From: Bacillota bacterium
GTDB lineage: Bacteria > Bacillota > Clostridia > Peptostreptococcales > Anaerovoracaceae
Assembly (NCBI GenBank): GCA_017626845.1
Contig: JAGAHX010000035.1
Span: forward strand, 1-64,000
Direction of reading: 5' to 3'
Length of the DNA stretch: 64,000 nucleotides
The notes beneath the pieces are model-generated. The model was not told the origin of the DNA and ran no database searches. It worked only from the letters and a program-made list of their open reading frames with translations. Positions 17,032 through 25,975 of this stretch are shown here, one piece after another (the first letter of the stretch is position 1; each line of letters opens with the position of its first letter). The translations under genes were made by a program, and so were the position numbers.

Positions 17032-17060
17032 ATTATAATGATCATCTGTTGATTAGTCAA
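17032..17060 (-). promoter_or_regulatory. Promoter of the coiled-coil protein / MMPL operon
   Basis: TTGACT (17060-17055) is separated by exactly 17 bases from a perfect TATAAT (17037-17032). The -35 shares bases with the divergent TetR promoter, so the two promoters face away from one short overlap. Confidence 0.8.
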
Positions 17061-17077
17061 TCGAAATCCACTATTAT
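17049..17077 (+). promoter_or_regulatory. Promoter of the TetR gene
   Basis: TTGATT (17049-17054) and TATTAT (17072-17077) are 17 bases apart. Together with the opposite promoter the -35 region reads TTGATTAGTCAA. Confidence 0.65.
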
Positions 17078-17083
17078 TAAGGA

Positions 17084-17102
17084 GAGGAATTCGATATTCC
17101 TC
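17084..17102. promoter_or_regulatory. Second palindrome, at the TetR transcription start
   Basis: GAGGAAT and ATTCCTC (7-bp perfect arms) flank TCGAT. The position just past the + strand -10 would suit autoregulation. Its sequence differs from the 16972-16988 site, so both may not be bound by the same protein. Confidence 0.45.
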
Positions 17103-17148
17103 ACATCCTACGAAATTTGTAGAAAAAAGAGGGGAGAAAAAAATACCC

Positions 17149-17727
17149 ATGCATAAAAATACGGACGACAGAAGGGCGAAACGGTCGAGAAGACTGCTGA
17201 AAGAAGGCCTGTTGACCCTGATGCAGGAGAAAAAATTCAAGGATATCTCCGCGAGGGACATCACGGAAAGCGCCGATCTCAACCGCGGCACGTTCTACCT
17301 GCACTACCCCGACACCCAGGCGCTCCTGGACAGCATCGAGGACGACATCATGGCGGAAGCCCAGCAGCTGGTGGATCTCCACTTAAAAGACCTGGGCGAT
17401 GGAAACTCCCTGGAGCCCGTGCTGCTGCCGATCCTGGATTACATCGAAGAGAAGCACAAGACGATCCAGCTGCTGCTGCGCAACAGCAACGCCAGCAGTT
17501 TTCTGGACAAACTGCACGACCTTATCTATAAAAACAGCCTTGGATACGCCAAAGCGCGCTTCGGCATCCGGGACGAAGCGAAGTTAAATTACTTCCTCAG
17601 CTATGCCAGTTTCGGCATCATGGGGATGGTCATGGAATGGGCGGGTCAGGGAATGACCCTTCCCAAGGAAAAACTGATCGCCTACGCGGACGATCTGGTG
17701 GACCGCTCCGCACAGGCCATTTTCTGA
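17149..17727 (+). CDS. TetR/AcrR-family transcriptional regulator
   Basis: The helix-turn-helix is at the N terminus: [20 protein letters not shown] followed by [17 protein letters not shown] (residues about 16-55). The C-terminal part is of the TetR_C_33/dhaS-like kind, with [15 protein letters not shown] near 160. SD GGGGAG lies 15-20 bases before ATG 17149. It is divergent from the exporter operon with interlocked promoters, so it most likely represses that operon. Its stop codon is followed at once by the truncated potA frame. Confidence 0.9.
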   Translation: MHKNTDDRRAKRSRRLLKEGLLTLMQEKKFKDISARDITESADLNRGTFYLHYPDTQALLDSIEDDIMAEAQQLVDLHLKDLGDGNSLEPVLLPILDYIEEKHKTIQLLLRNSNASSFLDKLHDLIYKNSLGYAKARFGIRDEAKLNYFLSYASFGIMGMVMEWAGQGMTLPKEKLIAYADDLVDRSAQAIF

Positions 17728-17728
17728 G

Positions 17729-18193
17729 GTGATGGCTTTGGAAAAACATAAGATCATCGAACTGAAGGGCATCTGCAAATCCTACGGCAGCGAAAAAGTC
17801 TTAAACGACATCTCGCTGGACATCTACGACAACGAATTCGTAACGATGCTCGGTCCTTCCGGCTATGGCAAGACCACAACGCTGCGCATTATCGCGGGGT
17901 TCGAACACCCCGACAAAGGCAGCGTGTATTTCGACGGGAAAGACATCACGGCGCTTCCGCCCTACCAGCGGCACGTCAACACGGTCTTCCAGAAGTACGC
18001 GCTGTTTCCGCATTTAAATGTCTACGAGAACATTGCCTTTGGCCTGCGGGTGGCCAAACGCCCGGAGGAAGAGATCCGGGAACAGGTGAAGGAGATGCTC
18101 CGCCTGGTCAACCTGAGCGGCTTCGAAAAGCGCCACGTTACGACGCTGTCCGGCGGTCAGCAGCAGGTACTGGGAATAAGTGATATAATATAA
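17729..18193 (+). pseudogene. potA: Truncated potA-like ABC transporter ATPase
   Basis: The frame (GTG 17729, or ATG 17732 after GAGG) encodes the first 145 residues of a PotA-type spermidine/putrescine or sulfate/iron-type importer ATPase: Walker [10 protein letters not shown] (Tyr replaces the usual Cys/Ser), Q-loop [13 protein letters not shown], and signature LSGGQQQ. It then breaks off after the last Gln and ends with nine unrelated codons, so Walker B, the D-loop and the H-loop are absent. No potB, potC or potD follow. It cannot hydrolyse ATP as it stands. It is joined to the end of the TetR gene, suggesting a deletion that fused a former pot operon start to the alcohol dehydrogenase region. 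Confidence 0.85.
18181..18189 (+). promoter_or_regulatory. Extended -10 promoter of the alcohol dehydrogenase gene
   Basis: TGATATAAT is a perfect extended -10. It overlaps the last codons of the truncated potA frame and lies about 55 bases before ATG 18244, which is preceded by AAGGAG. Confidence 0.6.
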
Positions 18194-18243
18194 AAATTAA
18201 GACCGTCAACCATTTCTATGTAAACATAAAAAGGAGCAGACAC

Positions 18244-19416
18244 ATGATCGAATTCACCCATCAGATCCCCACTAAGATCATCTTCGGACCGGACAAGCTG
18301 GGCCAGCTGGGCACCGAGCTCGCAGCCTTCGGCAAGAAAGTCCTGGTCGTTTACGGCGGCGGTTCCATCAAGCGGAACGGCATCTTCGACAAGGCAGTCG
18401 AGTCCATGCAGGAAGCGGGCCTCACCTGGTTCGAGCAGGGCGGCGTAGAGCCCAACCCCAAGGTGACCAGCGTCCAGGCCGGCGCTGACCTCTGCAAGAA
18501 GGAAGGCATCGACGTTATCCTCGCCATCGGCGGCGGTTCCGTCATCGACTGCGCCAAGGGCATCGCGGCGGCAGCCTTCTACGACGGCGACGCCTGGGAT
18601 CTGCCCACCCATAAGGCGCCCATCGGTAGGTGCCTGCCCATCGTTTCGATCCTGACCCTCGCAGCCACCGGCTCCGAGATGGATCCTGTCGGGGTCATCT
18701 CCAACAAGGACACCGAGCAGAAGCTGGTCATCAGCAACCCGGCCCTGCGCCCGGCAGTCTCCTTCCTCGACCCGACCCTCACCTACTCCGTGAGCGCGTT
18801 CCAGACCGCTTCCGGCTCCGCGGACATCATGTCCCACATCATGGAGGACTACTTCGTGGATGGCGACGGCAGCATGTACATGCTGGACCGCATCAAGGAA
18901 GGCATGATGAAGACTGTCATCCACTATGCGCCCATCGCCATCGCAGATCCCACGAACTACGAAGCCCGCGCCAACCTGATGTGGACCAGTTCCTGGGCGA
19001 TCAACGGGTTCACCGGTGCCCTGTGCAACTGCGAGTGGACCAACCACATGATCGAGCACGAGCTGTCCGCCATCTACGACATCACCCACGGTCTGGGCCT
19101 GGCCATCGTTACCCCGCGCTGGATGCGTTACGTGCTGGACGACACCACGGCACCCAAGATGAAGGAATTCGCCGTGAACGTCTTCGGCGTCGACGCTTCC
19201 CTGCCCGACAAGGAAGCCGCCCTGAAGGGCATCGAATGCCTGGAGGACTTCTTCTTTAACAAACTGGGACTGAAATCCACCCTCACCGAGATCGGCATCG
19301 GCGAGGAGAACCTGGAAGTGATGGCCAAGAAGGCCTGCAACGGCAAGGAGACCCTCAACGGCTGGAGAGTGCTGACCCCGGCACAGATCGTCGAGATCCT
19401 GAAGGCCTGCCTGTAG
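18244..19416 (+). CDS. Iron-containing alcohol dehydrogenase (BdhA/YqhD type)
   Basis: A group III metal-dependent alcohol dehydrogenase, expected to reduce an aldehyde such as butyraldehyde with NAD(P)H. It has the dinucleotide-binding GGGSIKRNG near 39-47 and AIGGGSVIDCAKGIA near 93-107. Metal ligands are expected in SADIMSHIMEDYF (Asp, His near 195-199) and in the H-x3-H-type region IEHELSAIYDITHGLGLA near 262-280. The 390 residues match the YqhD/BdhA branch. It is a single gene with its own promoter and terminator; codon choice is strongly C/G-ending, suggesting high expression. Confidence 0.93.
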   Translation: MIEFTHQIPTKIIFGPDKLGQLGTELAAFGKKVLVVYGGGSIKRNGIFDKAVESMQEAGLTWFEQGGVEPNPKVTSVQAGADLCKKEGIDVILAIGGGSVIDCAKGIAAAAFYDGDAWDLPTHKAPIGRCLPIVSILTLAATGSEMDPVGVISNKDTEQKLVISNPALRPAVSFLDPTLTYSVSAFQTASGSADIMSHIMEDYFVDGDGSMYMLDRIKEGMMKTVIHYAPIAIADPTNYEARANLMWTSSWAINGFTGALCNCEWTNHMIEHELSAIYDITHGLGLAIVTPRWMRYVLDDTTAPKMKEFAVNVFGVDASLPDKEAALKGIECLEDFFFNKLGLKSTLTEIGIGEENLEVMAKKACNGKETLNGWRVLTPAQIVEILKACL

Positions 19417-19451
19417 GGCTGCCTGACCATACGAATTACGGCAATCCAAAA

Positions 19452-19480
19452 GCCCGGAGCATTTCGCCCCGGGCCTTTTT
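19452..19480 (+). terminator. Rho-independent terminator of the alcohol dehydrogenase gene
   Basis: GCCCGG and CCGGGC arms within 19452-19475 around a loop are followed by TTTTT (19476-19480). Confidence 0.85.
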
Positions 19481-19498
19481 GTGTCTGCTTGTATTTTT

Positions 19499-20155
19499 CT
19501 ATTCGGTCTTGTCCTCGAGCTTATCCAGCATGCCGGAAAACGCCTGCAGCAGCGCGAAACTCAGGAACAGGCCGCCCAGGATGTCCGTCAGCCAGTGTAC
19601 GCCGCTGAAGAGGCGCCCCAGCACGGAGACGGCCATCAGGACGAGGCAGATGTTCTGCAGCAGGTTGGTGAGCCGCTTTTCCTGCAGATAATCCTTTGCG
19701 ACCATGGCGACGCTGCCGAAGATGACCACCGCCAGCACCGTATGGGACGACGGGAACGACGCCTCCGGCACCGTTTCGCCCTCCATCAGGATGGGCCGGC
19801 AGTTGATGACGACCTTTTCGAACAGCACGTACAGGATGCCGATGACCACATACAGACCGCCCAACGCCAGGATCTTTTTATCCACCTTAGCAAGGCTCTT
19901 GCGCTGAAACAGCTGCACGCCGCCCATGACGGCGAACACGCAGCCGCACAGGATGGCCCAGAATCCCAGCAGGTTCGTCGCCTGGTACAGGAACATGTGC
20001 GTGCCGATGAGGTTATGGAATCCGGCGTTCAGGTGCGACAGGCCGATCTCGGTGTTCGCCGGCCCCACCGCTGCCACGTCCACCTTCTTCACCAATACGA
20101 TGGTGAGGATGAACAGGGCCAGGCTGACGGCTGCTTTTAGAAATTTCTTGTTCAT
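19499..20155 (-). CDS. PAP2-family membrane phosphatase
   Basis: A membrane phosphatase of the PAP2 superfamily, acting on a lipid phosphate or polyprenyl diphosphate at the membrane face. The three PAP2 motifs are present: the K-x6-RP-like region KVVINCRPI near 111-119, PSSHT near 131-135, and GRLFSGVHWLTDI near 178-190 (Arg/His). Five or six hydrophobic helices fit the family. The ATG overlaps the stop of the CCA-adding enzyme gene by 4 bases. UPP phosphatase activity is possible but not shown. Confidence 0.9.
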   Translation of the reverse strand: MNKKFLKAAVSLALFILTIVLVKKVDVAAVGPANTEIGLSHLNAGFHNLIGTHMFLYQATNLLGFWAILCGCVFAVMGGVQLFQRKSLAKVDKKILALGGLYVVIGILYVLFEKVVINCRPILMEGETVPEASFPSSHTVLAVVIFGSVAMVAKDYLQEKRLTNLLQNICLVLMAVSVLGRLFSGVHWLTDILGGLFLSFALLQAFSGMLDKLEDKTE

Positions 20156-21546
20156 ATCTCTTCTTCCCCTTCCTTTTCCGGTCCATTATACCCCAGTTTC
20201 CGGGCATAGGCGAGGGTTTGTTTCAGGGCGGACTCCTTTTCGATGCCGGCGAGGCGCAGTTTGTGGGCGTAGGCCAGGATCTCCGAAAAGTCTTTTCCGG
20301 GTTTGAGCCCCGCATCGATCAGATCCTGGCCGGCCACACAGGGCTTCGCCATGATCTCCCGGTAGATCTGCAGCCGCTCCGTGAGGAAGGCGGTGTCGCC
20401 ATGGAATTCGTCCTTACCGGCGAAGTCCGGCCGGTCGGCCTCCGCGAACCAGATGAGGTCCAGGGGACTCTCCGCAACGTCGAACAGATGGTTCGTGGAT
20501 TTGATCGAGGGCCGGGCGTAAGCTGCCACGTTGGGTTTCATGTGCAGAGGCACCATGTTCCGCACGTAGGCGCGCACCGTCTTCTCGCTGCAGATCCGCT
20601 GCAGCAGGCGCTCAACGATGGGCAGGCCTTCCGTTTCGTGGCCGTAGGAATGGATGCGGCCGTCTTTGGGCGAGACCGCAGAGGTCGTCGTCTTGCCCAG
20701 GTCGTGGCACAGGCACAGCAGCAGGAAGGCGTAGGGCTGCTCCGCCTTGTCCCTTCTGGCCGCTCCCCGGTCCAGCACCTCCATGGTGTGCACCCAGACA
20801 TCGCCCTCCGGATGGTAGATGGGGTCCTGCTCCAGCCCGATGAGGGGCTTGAGCTCCGCAAACCAGGGCTCCAGCTGCTCCATCTCCCGCAGCACTTCGA
20901 AGAAAACGGAAGGCTTGCTGCTCTGCAGCAGCGCCTTCTTGAGTTCCCCTTCCACCCTCTCCATGGAGAGCGCGGAGAGATCGATATGCCGGCAGAGTTT
21001 GACGGTTTCGGGGGCAACCTCAAATTCGAACCGCGCCGCAAACTGAGCTGCCCGCAGCACCCGCAGGGGATCTTCGGGAAAGCTGGCGTCGTCCACGTGG
21101 CGCAGGATGCCGGCTTTGAGGTCGGCAAGGCCGTTCCAGGGGTCCAGCAGTTTGCCGGTCAATACGTCCTCCATCATGGCGTTGACGGTAAAATCCCGGC
21201 GGCGGGAGGCTTCTTTGGGGCCGATGTGCGGGTCAACGCTTACGGCAAAGTCCCGGTGACCCCGCCCAACCGCATGCTCCCTGCGGGGCATGGCGATGTC
21301 CAGGGTTAGATGGCGCAGCGAATAGACCCCGAAGGATTCGCCGAACACGGCGGGCTCGCCCACCTGCTGCAGCAGTTCCCAGAGGGTCTGGGGCTCCAGT
21401 CCGTGGACCTCGATGTCCACGTCCTTGGACTCTTTGTTCATGTATTTGTCGCGCACGCAGCCGCCTACGTAATAGGCCCGGCCGCCGCGCTCCGCCGCCA
21501 GCTGCGCGATGCGCCGGGAGGCTGCTAACGTTGCCTTTTGGTCCAT
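20152..21546 (-). CDS. CCA tRNA nucleotidyltransferase with HD domain
   Basis: A class II nucleotidyltransferase that adds or repairs the tRNA 3' CCA end. The catalytic core has YYVGGCVRDKYMNKESKDVDIEV (GG...D-x-D, residues about 25-47), then RRRDFTVNAMMED near 120, and ERxxxELKK in the neck. A C-terminal HD domain (LCHDLGKTTT near 278, HETEG) is fused, as in many clostridial and cyanobacterial homologues. At 464 residues the length is normal. No SD precedes ATG 21546; TATAAT ends six bases upstream, so a leaderless mRNA is possible. Confidence 0.92.
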   Translation of the reverse strand: MDQKATLAASRRIAQLAAERGGRAYYVGGCVRDKYMNKESKDVDIEVHGLEPQTLWELLQQVGEPAVFGESFGVYSLRHLTLDIAMPRREHAVGRGHRDFAVSVDPHIGPKEASRRRDFTVNAMMEDVLTGKLLDPWNGLADLKAGILRHVDDASFPEDPLRVLRAAQFAARFEFEVAPETVKLCRHIDLSALSMERVEGELKKALLQSSKPSVFFEVLREMEQLEPWFAELKPLIGLEQDPIYHPEGDVWVHTMEVLDRGAARRDKAEQPYAFLLLCLCHDLGKTTTSAVSPKDGRIHSYGHETEGLPIVERLLQRICSEKTVRAYVRNMVPLHMKPNVAAYARPSIKSTNHLFDVAESPLDLIWFAEADRPDFAGKDEFHGDTAFLTERLQIYREIMAKPCVAGQDLIDAGLKPGKDFSEILAYAHKLRLAGIEKESALKQTLAYARKLGYNGPEKEGEEEI

Positions 21547-21552
21547 GGGTCT

Positions 21553-21558
21553 ATTATA
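21553..21558 (-). promoter_or_regulatory. Consensus -10 six bases before the CCA enzyme start
   Basis: TATAAT on the minus strand (21558-21553) is followed by AGACCC and then ATG. The expected start of transcription falls on or next to the A of the ATG. No convincing -35 is seen because a terminator hairpin occupies that position. Confidence 0.35.
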
Positions 21559-21560
21559 GC

Positions 21561-21596
21561 CGAAAAGCAGCCGGGAAGGCTGCTTTTCGAGTTTTT
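21561..21596. terminator. Bidirectional terminator hairpin after the surface protein gene
   Basis: CGAAAAGCAGCC (21561-21572) and GGCTGCTTTTCG (21578-21589) pair perfectly around a 5-base loop, with TTTTT on the + strand at 21592-21596. On the minus strand the TTTT inside the right half of the stem serves the surface protein gene ending at 21631. Confidence 0.75.
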
Positions 21597-21630
21597 CAGA
21601 CGATTCAGTCTGGAATTTTATATAGTTTGC

Positions 21631-24600
21631 TTATTCTTCTCTGCGTCTCTTGTAGGTCAGCAGCACGATGCCCAGCAGGGACAGGATACTGACGATGCCC
21701 CAGACCGCAGTGTGGCGCTCGTCGCCGGTGAACGGAGTGAGCGGAGTCGCCTCTTCAGCGATCTCTTCTTCCTCTTCAGCGCCTGCGAGAGGCACATCGC
21801 CATCGTCGATGTTGGTGTCTTCCTCTTCGACCGTTCCCGGAGCCAGCGGCGTGTCGCCGTCGTCAATTTCAGTCGGCTCTTCGGTTACGGGGTCTTCGGG
21901 AGTAATCGGAGTCTCATTTGCAGAAGGTCTGTTGGTCGAAGGTGTGGTGTTGGGTCTTTCGGTTTCACCGACAGGCGGGTTATTCTGCTGGACATCTCTG
22001 TAAACGGCTGTGTATACGATATCGCCAACGCCGTCTTCGCCACCGGTCTTTTCCCAATGATCGAAGACTTTGCCGTCCTTATCGGGACCATCGCCGTACT
22101 GATCGCCGGCAGGCTGTGTTTCACCGGCCATGTAGGAATCTGCGGGATAACCCTTATCGTTCTTGTCGTTATTGTCTTCGGGATAGCTGTCGCCAAACGG
22201 AGTCTTTCCGTCTTCGTCGACCCAAATAACGGTATATGGTTTCGCCTTCCACCAAGCATAGAGGTGTACTTCGGCATGGAGCTCTTCCTTATCTTTCGGA
22301 TAGATCTTATCAACAGCATCGCCTGCAGGATCATCCGTTTTTTCATCGGCGGAGTCGTTGGGTGTTGTGCTTTCGCCAACCTCATCCTTTATTTTATCAG
22401 CTTCGATCTTTCCGAGGAATTCAACGGACTCGGCCTTATTCGCCTGCTCAGCTTCAGCAGGGACAGTTCCCTTAGCAGCCTTGAAGATCATCCTGACATC
22501 CTGTGCCTTGGATTCTTCCTTAAGGTATTCCTTCTCCGCCTGAGCTTCCTCAAGATGCTCGGGTTCCATCGGTCTCTGTTCTCCGGGGTTGAACGGATTA
22601 GCTGGATCCGGGTCTTTGGGGTTACGTGGATCAGAGATCGTCATCGTCCAATAATCGAATTCGTAACCAGGAATACCATCCAGTTTCGTATCAGGATAAC
22701 TTAAGACCTCAAACAATCCCTCGCCATCCTTGTATTGAGCAACGGAATAATCTACCCTATAAGTCTGGTCTTTGATCTTGTTGTCGAGTGCAAAGTCGGA
22801 TTTGGGGTCTACTCTGTGGTAGATCACCTTGAAACAAGGCTCCCAAATAGCAAATAGATGCACTTCAAGATGAATATCTTGCTCCGAACCTGCTTGGACT
22901 TGCGGTAACTTAGTAGCGGTTTCAGCGTCAAAGTCAGGCTTTGTGCCAGGACGAGTTTCTTGCTCAGTCGAGTTGGACTGTTCCTTTTCAGTCGTAACTA
23001 CGGAGTCTTTCTTTTCCGCAGCAATTGCTTCTTTCTTTGCTACCTTTACTTCCTTCTTCGCTTCTTGCAAGACTTCTGCAGATGCCTGGGCTTCTGCTTC
23101 GACATCCTTATTCTGCTCGCTGTTCTCTTCCTGATTGATATCGCCTGCTTCTTTGGGATCGATAACCTCCATCTCCCAGCAGACAAATTTGTATCCTAAA
23201 GGTTCCTCATAAGAAGTGTCTTTGAACGCATCCGTAAAGGTCTTTACTGTAAACGTATTTTCGGCGAATTCGTGATTTTCGAAAATTTCAAAGTGATCAT
23301 TCTGCAACCCAGTACTACCGGGATAGTTGGTGTGGTAATACACGACTGCACTCTGTTTCCACTGCGCATAGAAAACCTTATCATATTTGGATTCCTTTAC
23401 GACCATTCCACTCTGACCACCAGTAGCTGTTTCATTGCCAGCATTGTTCTGTTCATGGTTCGGAGTGTATGCTGCAGAATCTACAGTCACAGCAGTGTTA
23501 TCATCTATAACCGTCTCATCAGTTGTTGGATCGGCATCAATCGGACCCAAATCGGTAAATTTATAGTCAATGACAGGCTGTTCTCCCGGTTTTTCACTCC
23601 AACCGATGAAGGTCCAGCCAGCAGGTTCTATAAATCGATCTTCGCCGTAAATCTTCTCGTATTCCTCGCTGACCTTTTCAAAGCTTTTAATCTCATATTC
23701 ATATGCACGGCTGGGGTCTGTGATTTCGATTTTATCTACCCATTCGGCATCATCCTTCACATTCGCCCCGGAGGGATAATTTGTATCGTACAGAACATGG
23801 TAAGAAGGAATTTCCTTCCAACGTGCATCCAGAAGGGCAACAACGTGATCACCAAATTCCACATCAGGATCGTCAGGCCATACAATTACTTTTGCCGTAA
23901 GCTCGTTAGATGCATCGGTGTTAGATGCCTCGGAGCTCGCAGCTGCCCGCACCCTCTTGACATCCTGGTAGTTATATTCTTGCTGAGCTTGTTGTTCGCC
24001 GAGGTCAACCGTTGCCGACTGTTCCAAATCTTCATTGAAAATCTTATTGAATTCCTCTTCTGTGTCGAGAAATCTTAACCACCAGCCATCGAATTCATAA
24101 CCCTTCGGCTGTTCAAATCCCTCAAACTCATACGCACCGGCAATTACAAAGGACTCTTTACCACGGAATCTTTCATCTTCGTGGGTAACATTTGTTAAAC
24201 CACAATCCTCCGGATATTCCGTGCGGTAAAAGACAGCCTTCTCCTTTGCCCATACAGGAACAAAGTAGATCTCAGCCTTAAGATCCCAGGTCGTTCCGGG
24301 CAGGATAACAGCATCTTTTGTTTCAGTATTAATTTTCTGATCAGTAATGATCTTCTCCGATGTTTCTGCGCTCTTGGATTCAGCAGCTTTGGAATCGGCG
24401 AAACGTTTAGCAGCCGGGCTTAGTGCAGGCTTCTTCATAACGTTTTCATCCCAGCCACCACCTGAAACAGATCCTTCGGAAGGTTGCGATGCTTCAGCGG
24501 GATTCTTTTCGGTTACTTTCCACCCAATGAACTTATAGCCATCAGGAGCTTTAAACCCAGTTTCCTCAAATGTAGCAACCTTAAACGTTCCGGCCTCGAA

Positions 24601-25926
24601 AGCCTCCACATTTTCGGTTTCGGAATATTTTACCGTATACGGTTTCCCGACGACGTCTCCGTTCGGATAAAGCAGATAATAACTCACAAGGTTGAACTGC
24701 TTCGCTTCGAGGTGGAGTTCCAAATCGCTGGTAATCGGAGTCGTGAAATCGAAAGGAACTTTAGCACCGGATTCGTCCAGAGAATACCAGTTATACTCAA
24801 CGCCAACGCGAGCCTTGAGTTCCGGCTGTTTAACGGTCTTTTCATGATCGACGGTATTTACCTGTATAACTTTATCATCTTCGCCGATAAAGGTTACATC
24901 CCAGGTCTTGATCCATTTGGGGACAAATACTGTGTCCTTTGTAATCGTGCGATTACCGAAGTAATACGGATAAACATCCTCTGTTATAGCCCAATCTTCT
25001 TCATAATTAAAGTCAGGCTTAATCTCTAACAGATCATCTAATAAAAACCAATTCTCGGCATATCTAAACCCTTTATAGCCAAAGGCTTTCAGAGTATTGT
25101 ATGTATTGCTCGGGGGTTGCGTTTGGCTATCTTTGCTTCCGCTCTTGGTTTGAGTTTCAAAAATAACATCATCTTTCCCAAGTCCGGTTTTAAAGCTGAC
25201 AGTTACCCACGTTTCTCCTTCCTCTTTCCAAACAGCGTTGAATCGATATGAGGTGTTGGGCATAAAATTGGTGGACGAAAAGTCAACCCTACTACCGTTC
25301 ATATTCCAGCCGACAAACTGATCTTCCTGGTAAGGTGGATTGGGAAAATCTTTATAGGAAGGTGGAATAATCTGTTCGTTTGTGGGCCTACCAAGAATGA
25401 CTTCATTTCCTTCGGCATTTTTGTAGCCCAGATAAAAATCACTATAATAACCAGAAACTTTTACCATAGAAGCAGCTTTAACTGCAACGTCAACAATAGA
25501 AGAATCATTCTCTTCTGCTTTAGGCATAGTCGTTACTGCTTCCGAATCAATGGCATTGAGTTCTGCTTCCGCAGGGGCAGGAATAACTTCTTCCTGCATT
25601 TCTGCAGCCGCCTCAATCTCATCATCCTGCTTGAGTTCTGCTTCCTGCTCCTCTTCCGTCATCGCAGGCTCTTCGGATTCCGTCTCTTCCGGGAGCGCCT
25701 CAATTTCGGGCTCCTGCGAGGTTTCAGCCTCTTCTTCTGCAAGATCAGTGGTGATCTCAGGGGCCTTATCGACCTCCTCCACTTCAGGCTCTGTTACCAG
25801 AGTTACTTCCTCTGGCACCGGCTCAGTGATGGGGTCACCTTCCTGCGCAAAGATGCTCGCGGGGAACATCGTGAGGCACAGGGAGAGGGCCAGCATCAAT
25901 GCCAGTACTGTTCTCATCTTTCTCAT
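21631..25926 (-). CDS. Giant wall-anchored surface protein with InlB_B-like repeats
   Basis: A signal peptide (residues 1-28, ending PASIFA) is followed by a Glu/Thr/Pro-rich stalk (29-145) and about eight diverged beta-grasp-type repeats of the Listeria-Bacteroides (InlB_B) kind. Repeat landmarks are YRTEYPEDCGL, YDTNYPSGANV and YHTNYPGSTGL, each followed some 60 residues later by a GYxFxGW...M core. A Pro/Thr linker with duplicated IDDGDxPLA (near 1358 and 1380) leads to a sortase-type tail: TPFTGDE, a hydrophobic helix and KRRREE. The motif is TPFTG rather than LPxTG. No sortase gene is in the window. The gene is A+T-richer than its neighbours. Adhesion is inferred from architecture only. 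Confidence 0.88.
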   Translation of the reverse strand: MRKMRTVLALMLALSLCLTMFPASIFAQEGDPITEPVPEEVTLVTEPEVEEVDKAPEITTDLAEEEAETSQEPEIEALPEETESEEPAMTEEEQEAELKQDDEIEAAAEMQEEVIPAPAEAELNAIDSEAVTTMPKAEENDSSIVDVAVKAASMVKVSGYYSDFYLGYKNAEGNEVILGRPTNEQIIPPSYKDFPNPPYQEDQFVGWNMNGSRVDFSSTNFMPNTSYRFNAVWKEEGETWVTVSFKTGLGKDDVIFETQTKSGSKDSQTQPPSNTYNTLKAFGYKGFRYAENWFLLDDLLEIKPDFNYEEDWAITEDVYPYYFGNRTITKDTVFVPKWIKTWDVTFIGEDDKVIQVNTVDHEKTVKQPELKARVGVEYNWYSLDESGAKVPFDFTTPITSDLELHLEAKQFNLVSYYLLYPNGDVVGKPYTVKYSETENVEAFEAGTFKVATFEETGFKAPDGYKFIGWKVTEKNPAEASQPSEGSVSGGGWDENVMKKPALSPAAKRFADSKAAESKSAETSEKIITDQKINTETKDAVILPGTTWDLKAEIYFVPVWAKEKAVFYRTEYPEDCGLTNVTHEDERFRGKESFVIAGAYEFEGFEQPKGYEFDGWWLRFLDTEEEFNKIFNEDLEQSATVDLGEQQAQQEYNYQDVKRVRAAASSEASNTDASNELTAKVIVWPDDPDVEFGDHVVALLDARWKEIPSYHVLYDTNYPSGANVKDDAEWVDKIEITDPSRAYEYEIKSFEKVSEEYEKIYGEDRFIEPAGWTFIGWSEKPGEQPVIDYKFTDLGPIDADPTTDETVIDDNTAVTVDSAAYTPNHEQNNAGNETATGGQSGMVVKESKYDKVFYAQWKQSAVVYYHTNYPGSTGLQNDHFEIFENHEFAENTFTVKTFTDAFKDTSYEEPLGYKFVCWEMEVIDPKEAGDINQEENSEQNKDVEAEAQASAEVLQEAKKEVKVAKKEAIAAEKKDSVVTTEKEQSNSTEQETRPGTKPDFDAETATKLPQVQAGSEQDIHLEVHLFAIWEPCFKVIYHRVDPKSDFALDNKIKDQTYRVDYSVAQYKDGEGLFEVLSYPDTKLDGIPGYEFDYWTMTISDPRNPKDPDPANPFNPGEQRPMEPEHLEEAQAEKEYLKEESKAQDVRMIFKAAKGTVPAEAEQANKAESVEFLGKIEADKIKDEVGESTTPNDSADEKTDDPAGDAVDKIYPKDKEELHAEVHLYAWWKAKPYTVIWVDEDGKTPFGDSYPEDNNDKNDKGYPADSYMAGETQPAGDQYGDGPDKDGKVFDHWEKTGGEDGVGDIVYTAVYRDVQQNNPPVGETERPNTTPSTNRPSANETPITPEDPVTEEPTEIDDGDTPLAPGTVEEEDTNIDDGDVPLAGAEEEEEIAEEATPLTPFTGDERHTAVWGIVSILSLLGIVLLTYKRRREE

Positions 25927-25948
25927 AAATACAGCCTCGTCTTTCTAC

Positions 25949-25975
25949 GTTTGCCGCATATAAAAAACGGCAAAC
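25949..25975. repeat. Inverted repeat in the surface protein leader
   Basis: GTTTGCCG (25949-25956) and CGGCAAAC (25968-25975) are perfect 8-bp arms around an A/T loop, about 25 bases before the ATG at 25926. It could be an operator or an mRNA hairpin. The T-run is in the loop, so it is not a terminator. Confidence 0.5.
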
